Program-made: the position numbers and the translations under genes | Part shown: one piece after another, positions 1 through 8,403 of the stretch | Layout of the letters: each line of letters starts with the position of its first letter | Numbering within the stretch: the stretch's first letter is position 1 | The notes under the pieces: generated by a model | The model's input: the letters and a program-made list of their open reading frames with translations, nothing else | Database searches by the model: none | What the model was told of the DNA's origin: nothing | From: Desulfotignum sp032250905 | GTDB lineage: Bacteria; Desulfobacterota; Desulfobacteria; Desulfobacterales; Desulfobacteraceae | Length of the DNA: 64,000 bases | NCBI GenBank assembly: GCA_032250905.1 | Contig: JAVVEQ010000006.1 | Span: 41,660 to 105,659, forward strand | Direction of reading: 5' to 3'

Positions 1-882
1 GTGTCGGCAAGCCAGGAAATTGTGGACCGGATCGTTGCAGTGGTCAATGATGATATCATCACCCTGTCCCAGCTTCACAAAGCGGTTCAGCCCTATCTGA
101 AACAGGTGACGTCATCCCAGAGATCCGAAACGGTCAAAAAGCAGATGGTCGAAACCATCGAAAAAGATATGCTGCAGACCATGATCGACAGGACACTGAC
201 CAAACAGGAAGCGGCCCGTCAACAGGTCTCGGTTTCCGATAATGATGTGCAGTCCGCCATTGAGAATTTCAAGCAGCAGAACGGTCTGGATCAAAAGGGA
301 CTTGAAGCGGCACTTAAAGCGGGCGGTATATCTCTGGAGGAATACCGGGAACGGATTCGGGAGGATATGATCCAGTCGCTGCTGATCAATCGGGTGATCC
401 GGTCCCGGATCATTGTGACCCAGGCGGATATCGAAGCGTATTATCTCGCCCATCAGGAAAAATTCAAGGGTGAGAAAAAATATCATCTCCGCAACATTCT
501 TGTGTCCACAGAAGAAGATGCACAAAAGGTCGCATCCAGACTCGATCAGGGAGTTTCATTTTCCGAGGCCGCCCGGCGGTTTTCCATGGGATCCAATGCC
601 GGTGAGGGCGGAAATCTGGGAATTTTTGATATGGATACATTCAGCGACACCATCAAGGCGGCTGTGAAACCATTGAAAAAAGGGGCATATTCTCAGGTCA
701 TTTCTACACAGCAGGGCTTTCAGATCATTTACGTGGAAGACATTCTGGAGGTGGGTGGAAAAACCCTGGAACAGGCCAGTGATGAAATACAGGAGATTCT
801 TTACCGGGAAAAGGGGGAGGAAAAGTTTGCCCGGTGGATCGATTCTCTGAAAAAAAATGCCCATGTCAAGATCATGATGTAA
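1..882 (+). CDS. surA: SurA-type periplasmic peptidyl-prolyl isomerase (5' end cut by window)
   Basis: This is a chaperone of the SurA/PpiC class that escorts outer-membrane proteins through the periplasm. The visible 293 residues hold a SurA N-terminal helical domain (about residues 8-140) followed by one parvulin rotamase domain (about 155-255, with the YHLRNILV strand, a GEGGNLG loop and a QQGFQIIYV end). A GTG sits at the very first base, but the protein begins right at the mature SurA-like start without a signal peptide, so the true start almost certainly lies outside the window. Only one parvulin domain is present, against two in E. coli SurA, which is common in deltaproteobacteria. It ends 5 bases before recO and is probably co-transcribed with it. 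Confidence 0.85.
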   Translation: MSASQEIVDRIVAVVNDDIITLSQLHKAVQPYLKQVTSSQRSETVKKQMVETIEKDMLQTMIDRTLTKQEAARQQVSVSDNDVQSAIENFKQQNGLDQKGLEAALKAGGISLEEYRERIREDMIQSLLINRVIRSRIIVTQADIEAYYLAHQEKFKGEKKYHLRNILVSTEEDAQKVASRLDQGVSFSEAARRFSMGSNAGEGGNLGIFDMDTFSDTIKAAVKPLKKGAYSQVISTQQGFQIIYVEDILEVGGKTLEQASDEIQEILYREKGEEKFARWIDSLKKNAHVKIMM

Positions 883-887
883 TTCAG

Positions 888-1673
888 ATGCTGGCTTTTG
901 AAACAGATGCGATTCTTCTGCGCCGGATCGAGTATGGGGATCATGATTTCATTATTACATTTATGACCCGGGACAGAGGCAAGATAACTGTCATGGCAAA
1001 GAATGCAAAAAAAAGCGTCAAACGGTTTTCAGGTTCCCTGGATCTGTTTTCTTTCAACCATATTCAGTGCCGTTTTCCCAAAAAAAACAAAGATGCACTG
1101 GTCACTCTGGTGCAGACGGAGCTGGAAAACGGGTTTGCCAACATCCGTTATGATGTGTATAAAACCGCGTATGCCAGTTACTGGGTGGAAATGGTGAACC
1201 TGTGGCTGGAAGAGGGCAAAGCCCAGTCCAAAGTGTATGACCTGCTGCTGTTTTCCCTGGATATGCTGGACCGGTCCGATATGTCTAAAGAAGTGCTGAG
1301 CCTGCTGTTTCAGATTCGGTTCATGAGTGTTTCCGGTTTTTCCCCCAGCATTGAAAGATGCGGAACCTGCCGGGTGCATCTGGATAACATTCCGGAAAAG
1401 ATGATGCGGTTTGATTTCAAGGAAGGAAACATCGTGTGCTCCAAATGTCTTGTAAACGGATCCAGATATGGCCTGGATGTTTCCAAAGGCACCTTGAAGC
1501 AGCTGTTCTGGATGAACAATACCGATGTCGAAAAAGCCGATCGAATCCGGTTTTCCACTGTTGCCGTCAAAGAGGGGCAGATTCTGCTGGAATCTTTTAT
1601 TGCTTTTCACATGGCCCGGGAATTTAAAACACTGACATTTTTAAAACGACTGAGAAATGACTCATGGACCTGA
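888..1673 (+). CDS. recO: DNA repair protein RecO
   Basis: RecO promotes RecA loading and strand annealing in RecFOR gap repair. The product is 261 residues, a normal length. It has the N-terminal OB-fold (residues 1-80, with the RIEYGDHDFIITFMTRDRGK pattern typical of RecO) and a zinc-binding module with CxxC at 158/161 and a second CxxC at 184/187. I chose the ATG at 888, five bases after the upstream stop, because it gives the canonical RecO start; the frame is open further upstream but overlaps surA. The stop overlaps the start of the next gene by ten bases. Confidence 0.92.
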   Translation: MLAFETDAILLRRIEYGDHDFIITFMTRDRGKITVMAKNAKKSVKRFSGSLDLFSFNHIQCRFPKKNKDALVTLVQTELENGFANIRYDVYKTAYASYWVEMVNLWLEEGKAQSKVYDLLLFSLDMLDRSDMSKEVLSLLFQIRFMSVSGFSPSIERCGTCRVHLDNIPEKMMRFDFKEGNIVCSKCLVNGSRYGLDVSKGTLKQLFWMNNTDVEKADRIRFSTVAVKEGQILLESFIAFHMAREFKTLTFLKRLRNDSWT

Positions 1674-2704
1674 GCGGTATTCTGGAACACAACCCGGTCA
1701 AGGTATCGGTGCCTTGCCGGGTGGATTTTGGCGGCACCCTGGATATTTCCACCTTTTATCTGCCCCTGGCCCATCGCAATCCGGTGGGGTTCAATATAGC
1801 AATGGATCTGCGTACGACAGTGACGTTGACCCCGTACCGCCGGGGCCGGGTCAAGGTGTCATCAAAGGGATTTGATACAGCAACGTTCGAGCAGGGAAAC
1901 GCGCCGTTTGACCATCCCATGGGGTTGATGTTTGCCTGTGCGCAGTATTTTAATGCCCATGGTGTGCATATTCACATCAATTCCACATCCCCGCCCCGGA
2001 GCGCGCTGGGGGGGTCTTCTTCTGCAGCAGTAGCGATTCTGGCTGCATTTCAAACCGCACTGCACAAACCGGTAATCCCGGCTCAAATCGCCTGGTTGGC
2101 GCATTACATTGAATCCAGTGTTGCCGGGGTTCCATGCGGTGTGCAGGACCAGGCAGCCGCCGCATTCGGCGGGGCCCATCTGTGGGCGTGGAAAATGGGA
2201 AACCGCGGCCCGGTGTTTGACCGGTTTCCCGTGTTTGAATCTGATGAGGACCGGGACAAATTCATGCACCATATGCGGGTGGCTTACTGCGGGATGCCGC
2301 ATGTGTCAAAAGATATCAACAGCCGGTGGGTGAGTGCATTTGTCAAGGGGACAAACAGAGCGGTTTTTTCTCAGATCATTGATCTGAGCCGCTCATTTTA
2401 CTCCGCCGTCCAGAACAGGGCTTATGATGATGCCGCCGACCTGATGATTCAGGAAACACGGCTGCGTCTGGAGATGACACCGGATGTGCTGGATGATACC
2501 GGAAAAAAACTATTTGAGGCCGCCTGCATGCATCACTGCGGGGCCCGGTTTACCGGAGCGGGTGGCGGAGGATGCCTGTGGGCCGTGGGCGGACGAAAAG
2601 AGATCGCGGTACTGTCAGAATCATGGCAGTCCATCCTGGAGGATGTTCCGGATGCCGGACTGCTGGATACCCGTATTGATCCTGAGGGAATTTTGGTGGG
2701 TTGA
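1664..2704 (+). CDS. GHMP-family sugar kinase (galactokinase/heptose kinase-like)
   Basis: This 346-residue protein belongs to the GHMP kinase superfamily of small-molecule ATP-dependent kinases. The phosphate-binding motif 2 is clear at residues 110-121 (PPRSALGGSSSA) and motif 3 near residue 295 (FTGAGGGGCLWAVGG). An N-terminal substrate strand PCRVDFGGTLD replaces the APGRVNLIGEHTD of true galactokinases, so the substrate is probably a different sugar or sugar phosphate; heptose-7-phosphate kinase is one option. It overlaps recO by ten bases, which suggests translational coupling. The substrate is not determined by the sequence. Confidence 0.8.
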   Translation: MDLSGILEHNPVKVSVPCRVDFGGTLDISTFYLPLAHRNPVGFNIAMDLRTTVTLTPYRRGRVKVSSKGFDTATFEQGNAPFDHPMGLMFACAQYFNAHGVHIHINSTSPPRSALGGSSSAAVAILAAFQTALHKPVIPAQIAWLAHYIESSVAGVPCGVQDQAAAAFGGAHLWAWKMGNRGPVFDRFPVFESDEDRDKFMHHMRVAYCGMPHVSKDINSRWVSAFVKGTNRAVFSQIIDLSRSFYSAVQNRAYDDAADLMIQETRLRLEMTPDVLDDTGKKLFEAACMHHCGARFTGAGGGGCLWAVGGRKEIAVLSESWQSILEDVPDAGLLDTRIDPEGILVG

Positions 2705-2754
2705 GCCGGACAGGATACCAGCACCCTAAAAAAATGAAATAAAGGAGAAACCAT

Positions 2755-3012
2755 ATGCCGGGTTATGAACCTGAGAAAGATAAAATGATCAAGGAATGGA
2801 AAAATGAGGAAACCGGACTGTTGATTTCCATCCAGCAGTATGGAGACGGGGAGCCCAAACTGCAGATCGGCCCCAGGATCCTGAAAAAAAAAGACGGCAC
2901 GGACCGGGCCCCGTCCAAGGCCGGCCGGCTGTCTGTGGAAGATGTCATGTGGCTGTATGACATTATCGATGAGGTGAAGGATGAATTGTCCAGCCTGGTT
3001 GGACCTGAGTGA
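2755..3012 (+). CDS. Small conserved hypothetical protein
   Basis: This is an 85-residue soluble protein that I do not recognise as a named family. It is preceded by a good ribosome site (AAAGGAG, about seven bases before the ATG). It is charged, with a central beta-rich stretch (LLISIQQYGDGEPKLQIG) and a helical C-terminus (VMWLYDIIDEVKDEL). It has no signal peptide, cysteines or membrane segment. Its end overlaps the start of the nucleoside phosphorylase gene by 32 bases in another frame, so both probably sit in one transcript with recO and the GHMP kinase. Confidence 0.65.
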   Translation: MPGYEPEKDKMIKEWKNEETGLLISIQQYGDGEPKLQIGPRILKKKDGTDRAPSKAGRLSVEDVMWLYDIIDEVKDELSSLVGPE

Positions 3013-3763
3013 GGCATCCCTGGTGCCGCCCCTGGGAGCCCGGCAGGCACCTTCCCTGGGACCGGTGGCGGTCATGGTGTCAACTGCTGCGGATTTGAAA
3101 CTGATTCAGCCGATGCTGAATGCAGCATCCGATCATTCGGCCCCGTTTTTTGTCAGCCGCCTGATCCCGAATTCTCAGGGTGTCAGTGTGGCCGGACCGT
3201 TTGTAGGGTCTCCCTATGCCGCAATGATGATGGAATCTCTGGTCGCCAGAGGGGCCAGGCAGATCCTGGTTCTGGGGTGGTGCGGCAGCATGCGGGCGGA
3301 TATCCAGGTGGGGGATTTCATCGTACCGGAACGGGGGCTGGTGGATGAAGGCACATCCAGACACTATGCCGCGCTGGATCCGGTCACCCCGCAAACGTTT
3401 CCTCACAAGGATCTGAGCAAAAAACTGGCTGATAATCTTGGAACCCGGGGGCTTGCATGTGCGCAGGGGCCGGTGTGGACTACGGATGCCATTTACCGGG
3501 AAACACCGAAAAAAATTGCCTGGTTCAAGGATCAGGGTGCTGTTGCCGTGGAAATGGAATGTTCCGCCCTGTTTTCTGTGGCTGCATTTCTGAATGTCGA
3601 GGCGGCTGCGCTGCTGGTGGTCTCAGACAGCCTTGCGGCCGGAAACTGGGACCCGGGATTTCGTAGGTCCCGGTTCAAAACGGCCCGGCAGGAAGCTCGT
3701 GAAGCGATTCTGGGCTTTGCCGGACACCTGGCTGAGACGGTGTCTCAACCAGAAAACAGATGA
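2981..3763 (+). CDS. Nucleoside phosphorylase family protein (PNP/UDP superfamily)
   Basis: This 260-residue protein belongs to the nucleoside phosphorylase superfamily, which cleaves N-glycosidic bonds by phosphorolysis or hydrolysis. The glycine-rich phosphate/ribose region is at residues 97-120 (VLGWCGSMRADIQVGDFIVP) and the nucleoside-contacting segment AVEMECSALFSVAAF is near residue 190, with the Met-Glu pair that holds ribose in this family. A late helix SDSLAAGNW follows. The ATG at 2981 lies inside the upstream small ORF; a later start would still keep the domain. Uridine phosphorylase, MTA phosphorylase and futalosine hydrolase cannot be separated by eye. Confidence 0.78.
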   Translation: MNCPAWLDLSEASLVPPLGARQAPSLGPVAVMVSTAADLKLIQPMLNAASDHSAPFFVSRLIPNSQGVSVAGPFVGSPYAAMMMESLVARGARQILVLGWCGSMRADIQVGDFIVPERGLVDEGTSRHYAALDPVTPQTFPHKDLSKKLADNLGTRGLACAQGPVWTTDAIYRETPKKIAWFKDQGAVAVEMECSALFSVAAFLNVEAAALLVVSDSLAAGNWDPGFRRSRFKTARQEAREAILGFAGHLAETVSQPENR

Positions 3764-3782
3764 ACAATCGGAAAGGCCGGTG

Positions 3783-5798
3783 ATGGAACCTGACATTAAA
3801 ACTCGGGTCAGACAGCTTCAACAGATGTTGAATGATCATAATTATTATTACCATGTTCTGGACGATCCCAAAATTTCCGATGCCGAATATGACCGGCTCA
3901 TGCAGGAACTCATCCGCCTGGAAACGGCCTATCCCCAGTTCAAGACCCCTGATTCCCCTACCCAGCGGGTGGGAGGGGCGCCTTTGCCTGTGTTTGAACA
4001 TGCGGAACACAGCATTCCCATGCTCAGCCTGGACAATGCCTTTTCTGAGCAGGATATCCTGGATTTTCATGCCCGGACACTGAAAAACACCGTCCAAAAA
4101 AATATTTTGTACACGGCCGAGCCCAAGCTGGACGGTGTGGCCATTGAACTGCGGTATGAAAACGGGGTGCTGGTCCAGGCGGTCACCCGGGGAGACGGTT
4201 TTGTGGGAGAGGTGGTCACAGACAATGTGCGTACCATCCGGTCGGTGCCTCTGGGATTGAGAGATGATACCGTTCCCTGTCCGGACCTGCTGGAGGTCCG
4301 GGGCGAAGTATTCATTTCACGGGCCGGCTTTCAGGAACTGAACCGTCAGCGCCAGGCAAATGCGGAACCGGTATTTGCCAACCCCAGAAATGCCGCGGCC
4401 GGATCCCTGCGGCAGCTGGATTCCACGGTCACCGCCTCCCGGCCCCTGGATATTTTTGTTTACGGCCGGGGCCAGGTGACCGGGCTGGCCTTTGATTCCC
4501 AGTCCGGGTTCCTGGATGCGCTGACCGCTTTGGGATTTCCTGTGAATCCGCTGGTAAAGAAACAGATCCCCATTCAGCAGGCCCTGGCATTTTATCAGGA
4601 CCTGATAGCCCTCCGGCCGGACCTGCCTTATGAGATAGACGGCATGGTGATCAAGGTGGATGCCGTGGAGTTGCAGCAGGTCCTGGGGGAAAAGATCAAA
4701 ACTCCGAGATGGGCCATTGCCTGTAAATTCGCGTCCATCGAAAAAATTACACGGATCAGGGATATTATCGTCCAGGTCGGCCGCACAGGTACCCTGACCC
4801 CGGTAGCGATGCTGGAACCGGTTCAGGTGGGTGGGGTCACTGTTTCCCGGGCTACTTTGCACAACATGGATGAGATTCAGAAAAAAGACATCCGCATCGG
4901 AGACACCGCCCTGATTACCCGGGCCGGAGATGTGATTCCCAAGGTGGTGACCATCCTGCCGGCCGAACGCACCGGCAGGGAACAAGTTTTTGACATGCCT
5001 TCGCACTGTCCGGTGTGCCACTCTCTTGTCCAGCGCCTGGAGGGTGAGGCGGCAGTGAAATGTGTCAACGCTGCCTGTCCGGCCCAGCGCAAGGAACGGA
5101 TTCGCCATTTTGCATCAAAAAAGGGATTTGACATCGAGGGGCTGGGAAAAAAACTGGTGGACCAGTTTGTCGATGAAGGTCTGCTCACATCGTTTGCGGA
5201 TCTGTTCTTTTTGGAAAAAGAACAATTGATCCCTCTGGACCGGATGGCGGACAAATCGGCACACAACCTGATCACAGCCATTGACAAAGCCAGACAGATT
5301 CCGCTGCATCGGTTTATCTTCGCCCTGGGGATTGACCACACCGGCGAGCATGCAGCCCGGCTTCTGGCCCGGCATTTTTCCACCCTGGATGATCTGATGT
5401 CTGCCTCCAAAGAAGACCTGTTGGCGATTTACGGCCTGGGATGTATCACTGCTGATGCCATTGCCGGATTTTTTGCAAATCCTGAAAACTGTGTGTTGAT
5501 GGCTCAGCTTGAAAACAGCGGCGTGGAAATCGTCAATTCATTGTCAGGTCCGACTGAAAGAACAGACCATGTATTTGCCGGCAAAACCCTGGTGCTCACC
5601 GGCACATTGTCTGTCATGACACGGTCTGAAGCAAAAAAACGGCTTCTGGCTCTGGGAGCGAAAGTGACCGGCAGTGTATCGAAAAAAACCGATTTTCTGG
5701 TGGCGGGAGCAGAGGCCGGAACCAAACTGACCAGGGCAAGGGATCTGGACGTCCCCGTGCTGGATGAAGACCGGTTTATGAACCTGCTGGAGTCCTGA
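3783..5798 (+). CDS. ligA: NAD-dependent DNA ligase LigA
   Basis: This is the essential replicative ligase that seals nicks using NAD. It is 671 residues, the usual length. The order is an Ia NMN-binding domain (DDPKISDAEYDRL), an adenylation domain with the active-site lysine in KLDG at 115-118, an OB fold, a Cys4 zinc finger (CPVC...CVNAACPAQR, about 405-430), a helix-hairpin-helix block and a C-terminal BRCT domain (about 595-671). I chose the ATG at 3783 because the canonical N-terminus starts there; the frame is open upstream into the phosphorylase gene. It lies 19 bases after that gene and ends 30 bases before the first GntR regulator. Confidence 0.97.
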   Translation: MEPDIKTRVRQLQQMLNDHNYYYHVLDDPKISDAEYDRLMQELIRLETAYPQFKTPDSPTQRVGGAPLPVFEHAEHSIPMLSLDNAFSEQDILDFHARTLKNTVQKNILYTAEPKLDGVAIELRYENGVLVQAVTRGDGFVGEVVTDNVRTIRSVPLGLRDDTVPCPDLLEVRGEVFISRAGFQELNRQRQANAEPVFANPRNAAAGSLRQLDSTVTASRPLDIFVYGRGQVTGLAFDSQSGFLDALTALGFPVNPLVKKQIPIQQALAFYQDLIALRPDLPYEIDGMVIKVDAVELQQVLGEKIKTPRWAIACKFASIEKITRIRDIIVQVGRTGTLTPVAMLEPVQVGGVTVSRATLHNMDEIQKKDIRIGDTALITRAGDVIPKVVTILPAERTGREQVFDMPSHCPVCHSLVQRLEGEAAVKCVNAACPAQRKERIRHFASKKGFDIEGLGKKLVDQFVDEGLLTSFADLFFLEKEQLIPLDRMADKSAHNLITAIDKARQIPLHRFIFALGIDHTGEHAARLLARHFSTLDDLMSASKEDLLAIYGLGCITADAIAGFFANPENCVLMAQLENSGVEIVNSLSGPTERTDHVFAGKTLVLTGTLSVMTRSEAKKRLLALGAKVTGSVSKKTDFLVAGAEAGTKLTRARDLDVPVLDEDRFMNLLES

Positions 5799-5828
5799 TC
5801 AATCTACTAATTGGAGAGCGACAGAACA

Positions 5829-6503
5829 ATGGCTCTTAACAAGATCAATAAACCGGAATCCCTGGCCAAAAAGGTCCAGAAGGCCCTTCGTCAGTCCATT
5901 CTGAACAATGAGCTGACTCCCAATGTGATATACAATGAAAAACAGATTGCCAAAGATCTGGGGATTTCGAGAACGCCTGTCAGGGAAGCCCTGCTGGAAC
6001 TGTCAGCCAAACGCCTGGTGAAGTTTCTGCCCCAGAAAGGGGTGATTATCAATACCTTCAGCCCCAAGGAAATCGATGATGCGTTCGAGATTCGAATCGC
6101 TCTGGAGGGGTTTTCCGTCCAGAAAATCTGTCAGGGAGTGGACCGTCCTGACACCCGGGACCTTGAAAAAGCACTGACGGATCAGGAAAAAGCGGTGGAT
6201 GCCCGGGATGAAGCAGGATTCATGCAGGGGGACAGACATTTTCACATCGGATTCACCCGGCTGACGCAAAATGATTATCTCATCAACATGATGGAAGACA
6301 TCCGTGATATCATGCATTTGATGGGATTCAAGGCCTTAGGCATTCCGGGCCGCATGCAGACCGTGGTCCTGGAACACCGCAAAATACTGGCAGCAGTGCA
6401 GAGCAAAAACGTGCTGGATGCCATGAAAGCCATGATTCAGCATCTTGAAAACAGCAGAGATGCAGTAAAGCAGATTCATTCAGACCTTCCTGAAAAAGAC
6501 TGA
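5829..6503 (+). CDS. GntR/FCD-family transcriptional regulator (copy 1)
   Basis: This 224-residue regulator has an N-terminal winged helix (residues 12-75, including the signature DLGISRTPVREALLEL) and a C-terminal FCD ligand-binding domain with the metal-binding Asp/His pattern (DRHFHIGFTRL, then HRKILAA). Such proteins usually repress a neighbouring catabolic operon until a carboxylate effector binds. The ATG at 5829 is preceded by GGAG. Its nearest relative in the window is the next gene, which is alike along its whole length. That points to a tandem duplication at the head of the catabolic island. It lies 30 bases after ligA, so it may be read partly from the ligA transcript. Confidence 0.9.
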   Translation: MALNKINKPESLAKKVQKALRQSILNNELTPNVIYNEKQIAKDLGISRTPVREALLELSAKRLVKFLPQKGVIINTFSPKEIDDAFEIRIALEGFSVQKICQGVDRPDTRDLEKALTDQEKAVDARDEAGFMQGDRHFHIGFTRLTQNDYLINMMEDIRDIMHLMGFKALGIPGRMQTVVLEHRKILAAVQSKNVLDAMKAMIQHLENSRDAVKQIHSDLPEKD

Positions 6504-6549
6504 TTTTTTCAAGCCATTTCCCTAACCGAAAAAAAATTATTTTTGGGTC

Positions 6550-6578
6550 TTGACATGCCTGCGTATGTAATATATCAA
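6550..6578 (+). promoter_or_regulatory. Putative sigma-70 promoter of the catabolic island
   Basis: A perfect TTGACA (6550-6555) is followed 17 bases later by TATCAA (6573-6578), which matches four of six -10 bases, in AT-rich DNA upstream of the second GntR gene. The downstream genes are tightly spaced, so this could drive the whole run to 17.5 kb. Inferred by eye only. Confidence 0.45.
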
Positions 6579-6591
6579 ATACAACATACGC
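6561..6591. promoter_or_regulatory. Putative operator: inverted repeat GCGTATGT/ACATACGC
   Basis: Two perfect 8-base inverted arms (GCGTATGT at 6561-6568 and ACATACGC at 6584-6591) are separated by 15 AT-rich bases and overlap the proposed -10 region. The placement fits a repressor site for one or both of the flanking GntR/FCD proteins. The spacing is wider than the usual compact FCD-family operator, so the regulator is not certain. Confidence 0.45.
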
Positions 6592-6639
6592 AATAATAAA
6601 TATTAAAGTCCATTGTTCGTCAATCAGGAGACTGCTTGT

Positions 6640-7326
6640 ATGGGGCTGAGCAAGATCAGAAAATCCGAATCGTTGGCCAAGACCGCGCTCAAGGTATTGC
6701 GCCGTTCTATCCTCAATAACGAACTCAAAACCGATGTAGTTTACAATGAAATGAGTCTGGCCAGTGATCTGGGAATTTCGAGAACCCCGGTCAGAGAGGC
6801 GTTGCTGGAACTGTCATCCAAGCGGCTGATAAAGTTTTTGCCCCAGAAAGGGGTGGTGATCAATACCTTTTCTGACAGGGAGATCGAGGATGTATTTGAA
6901 ATCCGGACCGCGTTAGAGGTGTTCGCCATCCAGAAAGCCTGCGATGTCTGCGGGCCTGGTGATATTTGCGATATCGTCCGGTTGATGGACGAACAAAAAA
7001 CAGCGGCTCAGGCAGGGAATGCCGTGGCTTTCATGGAGGCGGACCGCGAGTTTCATATCTCTTTTATCCGGCTGACAGACAACGAATACCTGACGGAAAT
7101 GATGCAGGATATCCGGGATATCATGCATTTGATGGGGATCAAGGCCCTGATACGTAAGAGCCGGATGCAGGAAGTGATCCTGGAACATGATGCCGTACTG
7201 ACGGCGGTGAAAAATAAAAACCCTGCAGATGCTGCGGCCCGGATGGAAACCCATCTGACCTGCAGTCAGCAGGCGGTCAAACAAAGCAAACAGGAGGAAA
7301 CAACCCATGGCGAAACCCGAAATTGA
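6640..7326 (+). CDS. GntR/FCD-family transcriptional regulator (copy 2)
   Basis: This 228-residue regulator is a close paralog of the preceding gene. The two share long identical segments such as DLGISRTPVREALLEL and KFLPQKGV in the DNA-binding half, while the FCD halves differ more (for example ICQGVDRP against ACDVCGPG), which suggests divergence in effector binding. I chose the ATG at 6640 because CAGGAG lies ten bases upstream; a TTG at 6613 is in frame but poorly placed. It overlaps the cupin gene by 20 bases, so it is in the same transcript as the enzymes it probably controls. Confidence 0.9.
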   Translation: MGLSKIRKSESLAKTALKVLRRSILNNELKTDVVYNEMSLASDLGISRTPVREALLELSSKRLIKFLPQKGVVINTFSDREIEDVFEIRTALEVFAIQKACDVCGPGDICDIVRLMDEQKTAAQAGNAVAFMEADREFHISFIRLTDNEYLTEMMQDIRDIMHLMGIKALIRKSRMQEVILEHDAVLTAVKNKNPADAAARMETHLTCSQQAVKQSKQEETTHGETRN

Positions 7327-7651
7327 ATTTAAAGACTATGACACCCAGTATGAATGGAAAGATGTGGAGGGCGATACCCTGGGAATCAAGGAAAAAATTT
7401 TGAGTTATGACCCGGATACCGGGGATTACACCCGCATGCTCAAGTTTCCCCCGGGGATAGAAACAAAAGAGACCCTGGTCCATGATTTCTGGGAAGAGGT
7501 GCTGCTGGTGGAGGGGTCTCTTTACGATATTGCCAAAAAGGAAACCTATCTGCCCGGGTATTATGCCTGCCGGCCTCCGGGAATGACCCACGGTCCTTAC
7601 AGTATTCCCCAGGGGTGTGTGACCTTTGAAATCAGATACTTTAAGAAATAA
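7307..7651 (+). CDS. Cupin-fold protein
   Basis: This 114-residue protein has the size and pattern of a single small cupin barrel. HDFWEEVLLVEGSLYD near residues 64-79 corresponds to cupin motif 1 and PGYYACRPPGMTHGPY near residues 85-100 to motif 2, with a metal-ligand-like glutamate and histidines. Proteins of this kind are often cyclic-intermediate isomerases, dioxygenase-like enzymes or anti-sigma sensors. Its ribosome site (AGGAGG) lies inside the upstream GntR gene, showing tight coupling. The reaction is unknown; by context it acts on an intermediate of the island's substrate. Confidence 0.7.
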   Translation: MAKPEIEFKDYDTQYEWKDVEGDTLGIKEKILSYDPDTGDYTRMLKFPPGIETKETLVHDFWEEVLLVEGSLYDIAKKETYLPGYYACRPPGMTHGPYSIPQGCVTFEIRYFKK

Positions 7652-7660
7652 GGATATCGC

Positions 7661-8356
7661 GTGGAAATTCAGCTTAAGTTACAGAAAAACGGCCGCGAAA
7701 TTGCGGTGCCATTCCATGTGGACCGCATGGTCAATGCCGGTTTCACCGGCCGGGACCAGAAAGAGGTGAGGCACCACCTGGATGAATTGTCTGCCAAGGG
7801 CATCGAGGTACCTACCGAGACCCCGCTGATCTATCCGGTCATTCCAGACACCCTGACCACGGCGGAAAAAATCGTGGTGTACGGGCCGGAAACATCCGGT
7901 GAGATCGAATATGTCCTTTTTATCAAAGATGAAACAGAGATCTATGTCGGCATTGGAAGTGACCACACCGACCGCAAACTGGAGGAAACCGACATCCCAC
8001 GGGCCAAACAGATGTGTCCCAATGTCATCTCTCCGGTGGTGTGGGATCTGGAGGATGTGGCCGGTCACTGGGATGATCTGGTCATGTCCTGCCGGGTGGA
8101 AAAGGACGGCAGTGACCTGGAGTACCAGAAAGGAAGCCTGGATCTGCTGATGTCCCCGGCGGAACTGATGGCGTTTGTAGCCGGTAAAGTGACCGGACCC
8201 CTGTCCGATATGGTTATTTTTTCGGGTACCGTGAAAATGGAAACCCCGGAATTCGTGTTTGCAGACCACTTCTCCGGCAGGCTGACCGATCCGGTGCTCA
8301 AACGGGAACTGGTGTTTACCTATCGCATCCACCCCATGGATTATCTGGCAGAATGA
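7661..8356 (+). CDS. DUF2848 family protein
   Basis: This 231-residue protein matches my recollection of DUF2848, a family found in amino-acid and carboxylate catabolic operons and distantly like fumarylacetoacetate hydrolases. Visible marks are IEYVLFIKDETEIYVGIGSDHTDR (with the SDHTDR acidic-histidine motif), CPNVISPVVWDLEDVAGHWDDL and a late FSGT stretch before the C-terminal beta section. It starts with GTG at 7661, nine bases after the cupin stop. An FAH-like fold would suit hydrolysis or decarboxylation of a ring-opened intermediate, but no function has been shown from sequence. Confidence 0.75.
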   Translation: MEIQLKLQKNGREIAVPFHVDRMVNAGFTGRDQKEVRHHLDELSAKGIEVPTETPLIYPVIPDTLTTAEKIVVYGPETSGEIEYVLFIKDETEIYVGIGSDHTDRKLEETDIPRAKQMCPNVISPVVWDLEDVAGHWDDLVMSCRVEKDGSDLEYQKGSLDLLMSPAELMAFVAGKVTGPLSDMVIFSGTVKMETPEFVFADHFSGRLTDPVLKRELVFTYRIHPMDYLAE

Positions 8357-8403
8357 GAGATGCACACAGCAATTCTCAATCATACATACAGGAGACAGGT
8401 GTT

